DNA of 5,627 bases from Actinomycetota bacterium (GTDB taxonomy: Bacteria > Actinomycetota > Actinomycetes > S36-B12 > UBA5976). This document shows positions 4,907-5,627 of this stretch, piece by piece. Below the pieces are notes generated by a model. That model saw only the letters and a list, made by a program, of their open reading frames with translations, did not search any database and had not been told where the DNA came from. Each line of letters opens with the position of its first letter. Position 1 is the first letter of the stretch. The DNA lies in contig CANFIL010000087.1 in assembly GCA_947447095.1 (NCBI GenBank), positions 1-5,627 of the forward strand, read 5' to 3'. The position numbers and the translations under genes were made by a program.

Positions 4907-5627
4907 TTAGGCCCAGAGCTGGCCATCGAGTGCATCTTCGGCGTCATCGATTGTGCCTTCGTATGCGCCAGTTGAAAGATATTTCCAACCTCCATCACAA
5001 ACGATAAAGACGATGTCCGCTGATTCGCCTGCTTTTACGGCTTTTGCAGCCATGCCTAGTGCTGCGTGAAGAATGGCTCCAGTCGAAATGCCCGCAAAAA
5101 TACCTTCTTTAGCGAGCAACTCACGGGTACGTGCAACTGCCTCACGTGGACCCACGGAATAGCGAGTCGTCAACACAGATGCATCGTACAACTCAGGAAT
5201 GAAACCTTCATCGATGTTTCGAAGTCCATAAACCAATTCGCCATAGCGTGGTTCGGCAGCAACGATCTGAACATCTGGCTTGTGTTCGCGCAGGTATCGA
5301 CCCGTTCCCATGAGCGTTCCGGTGGTTCCTAATCCCGCAACGAAGTGCGTGATCTCTGGACAGTCGGCAAGAATTTCTGGGCCAGTCGATGTGTAATGTG
5401 CCTGCGCATTGGCTGGGTTGCCATATTGGTAGAGCATTACCCAATCAGGATTTTCGGCAGCAAGTAGCTTTGCTACGCGGACTGCTTCATTTGATCCGCC
5501 GGCCGCAGGAGAGTATCGAACTTCTGCGCCCCACATGTTGAGCAACTGAGTGCGTTCAACTGATGTGTTCTCAGGCATTACGCAAATGATGTTGTAGCCC
5601 TTGAGTTTTGCAGCCATAGCCAGTGAG
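4907..5627 (-). CDS. cysM: CysM, CysO-dependent O-phosphoserine sulfhydrylase (C-terminal part, runs off the right edge)
   Basis: A PLP-dependent fold-type II cysteine synthase, cut by the window edge. The frame stays open upstream of ATG 5617 (residues S-L-A precede it), so that ATG is internal and roughly the first quarter, with the PLP-binding lysine, lies outside. Seen here, numbering from that Met: VMPENTS (13-19), YQYGNPANAQAHY (63-75), the phosphate-binding loop GLGTTGTLMGTG (95-106), LRN-x-DEGF, EGIFAGISTGA and the tail beginning GWKYLSTGAYEG and ending QLWA. The GWKYLSTGAY stretch and QLWA end are those I recall for mycobacterial CysM, which uses O-phosphoserine and CysO thiocarboxylate rather than free sulfide, and whose last residues close the active site. 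Assignment to CysM rather than CysK is therefore well supported; use of CysO is inference from the family. The gene converges on mec with 11 nt between stops. Confidence 0.92.
   Translation of the reverse strand, partial: SLAMAAKLKGYNIICVMPENTSVERTQLLNMWGAEVRYSPAAGGSNEAVRVAKLLAAENPDWVMLYQYGNPANAQAHYTSTGPEILADCPEITHFVAGLGTTGTLMGTGRYLREHKPDVQIVAAEPRYGELVYGLRNIDEGFIPELYDASVLTTRYSVGPREAVARTRELLAKEGIFAGISTGAILHAALGMAAKAVKAGESADIVFIVCDGGWKYLSTGAYEGTIDDAEDALDGQLWA

Noticed and set aside
4907..5617. ATG at 5617-5615 as the true start of cysM
   Set aside because: The frame continues upstream with family-consistent residues (S-L-A before the Met), and the N-terminal PLP-lysine region would be missing; the gene is simply cut by the window.

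Overview
The window reads as a chromosomal stretch of a planktonic, probably freshwater, actinobacterium. The reasons are the ClpS - DUF2017 - Mec neighbourhood, a CysM that ends like the CysO-dependent mycobacterial enzyme, a DUF3039 protein, a GT2/DUF2304 pair, moderate base composition (about half GC by eye), and the tail of an actinorhodopsin-like gene. Nanopelagicales (acI) or a Luna-type Microbacteriaceae would both fit; the sequence alone does not decide.

Layout. 1-839 (minus): a GT2 glycosyltransferase followed 3 nt later by the start of a DUF2304 membrane protein that runs off the left edge. 840-899: a short divergent control region with a candidate leaderless promoter for the glycosyltransferase and an 8-bp tandem repeat. 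900-3148 (plus): a tightly packed set of DUF3039 protein, MFS transporter (4-nt ATGA overlap) and HdeD/DUF308 membrane protein (stop directly abutting start), closed by a GNRA-loop terminator. 3264-4060 (plus): clpS and a DUF2017 gene, coupled by a TAATG overlap and closed by a terminator that works on paper in both directions. 4099-4315 (minus): a ribosome-binding site, a start codon and about a dozen codons, followed directly and out of frame by the last helix and tail of a retinal-binding rhodopsin. This is a rhodopsin gene gutted by an internal deletion. 4467-4895 (plus): the JAMM metalloprotease Mec. 4907-right edge (minus): the C-terminal part of cysM, convergent with mec.

How it fits together. 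ClpS would hand N-degron substrates to a ClpAP/ClpCP-type protease. DUF2017 and Mec are its usual actinobacterial neighbours. Mec and CysM belong to the CysO sulfur-carrier route to cysteine, in which CysM adds sulfide from CysO thiocarboxylate to O-phosphoserine and Mec releases cysteine from the CysO-cysteine adduct. No cysO lies between mec and cysM here, and cysM is inverted relative to the mycobacterial order.

The main thing to follow up is the rhodopsin remnant at 4099-4315. It is either a real loss of phototrophy in this strain or an assembly or amplification artefact. I found no CRISPR array, insertion sequence, tRNA or rRNA, no gene-free stretch longer than about 300 bases apart from the rhodopsin remnant and its flanks, and no clearly new multi-gene system.
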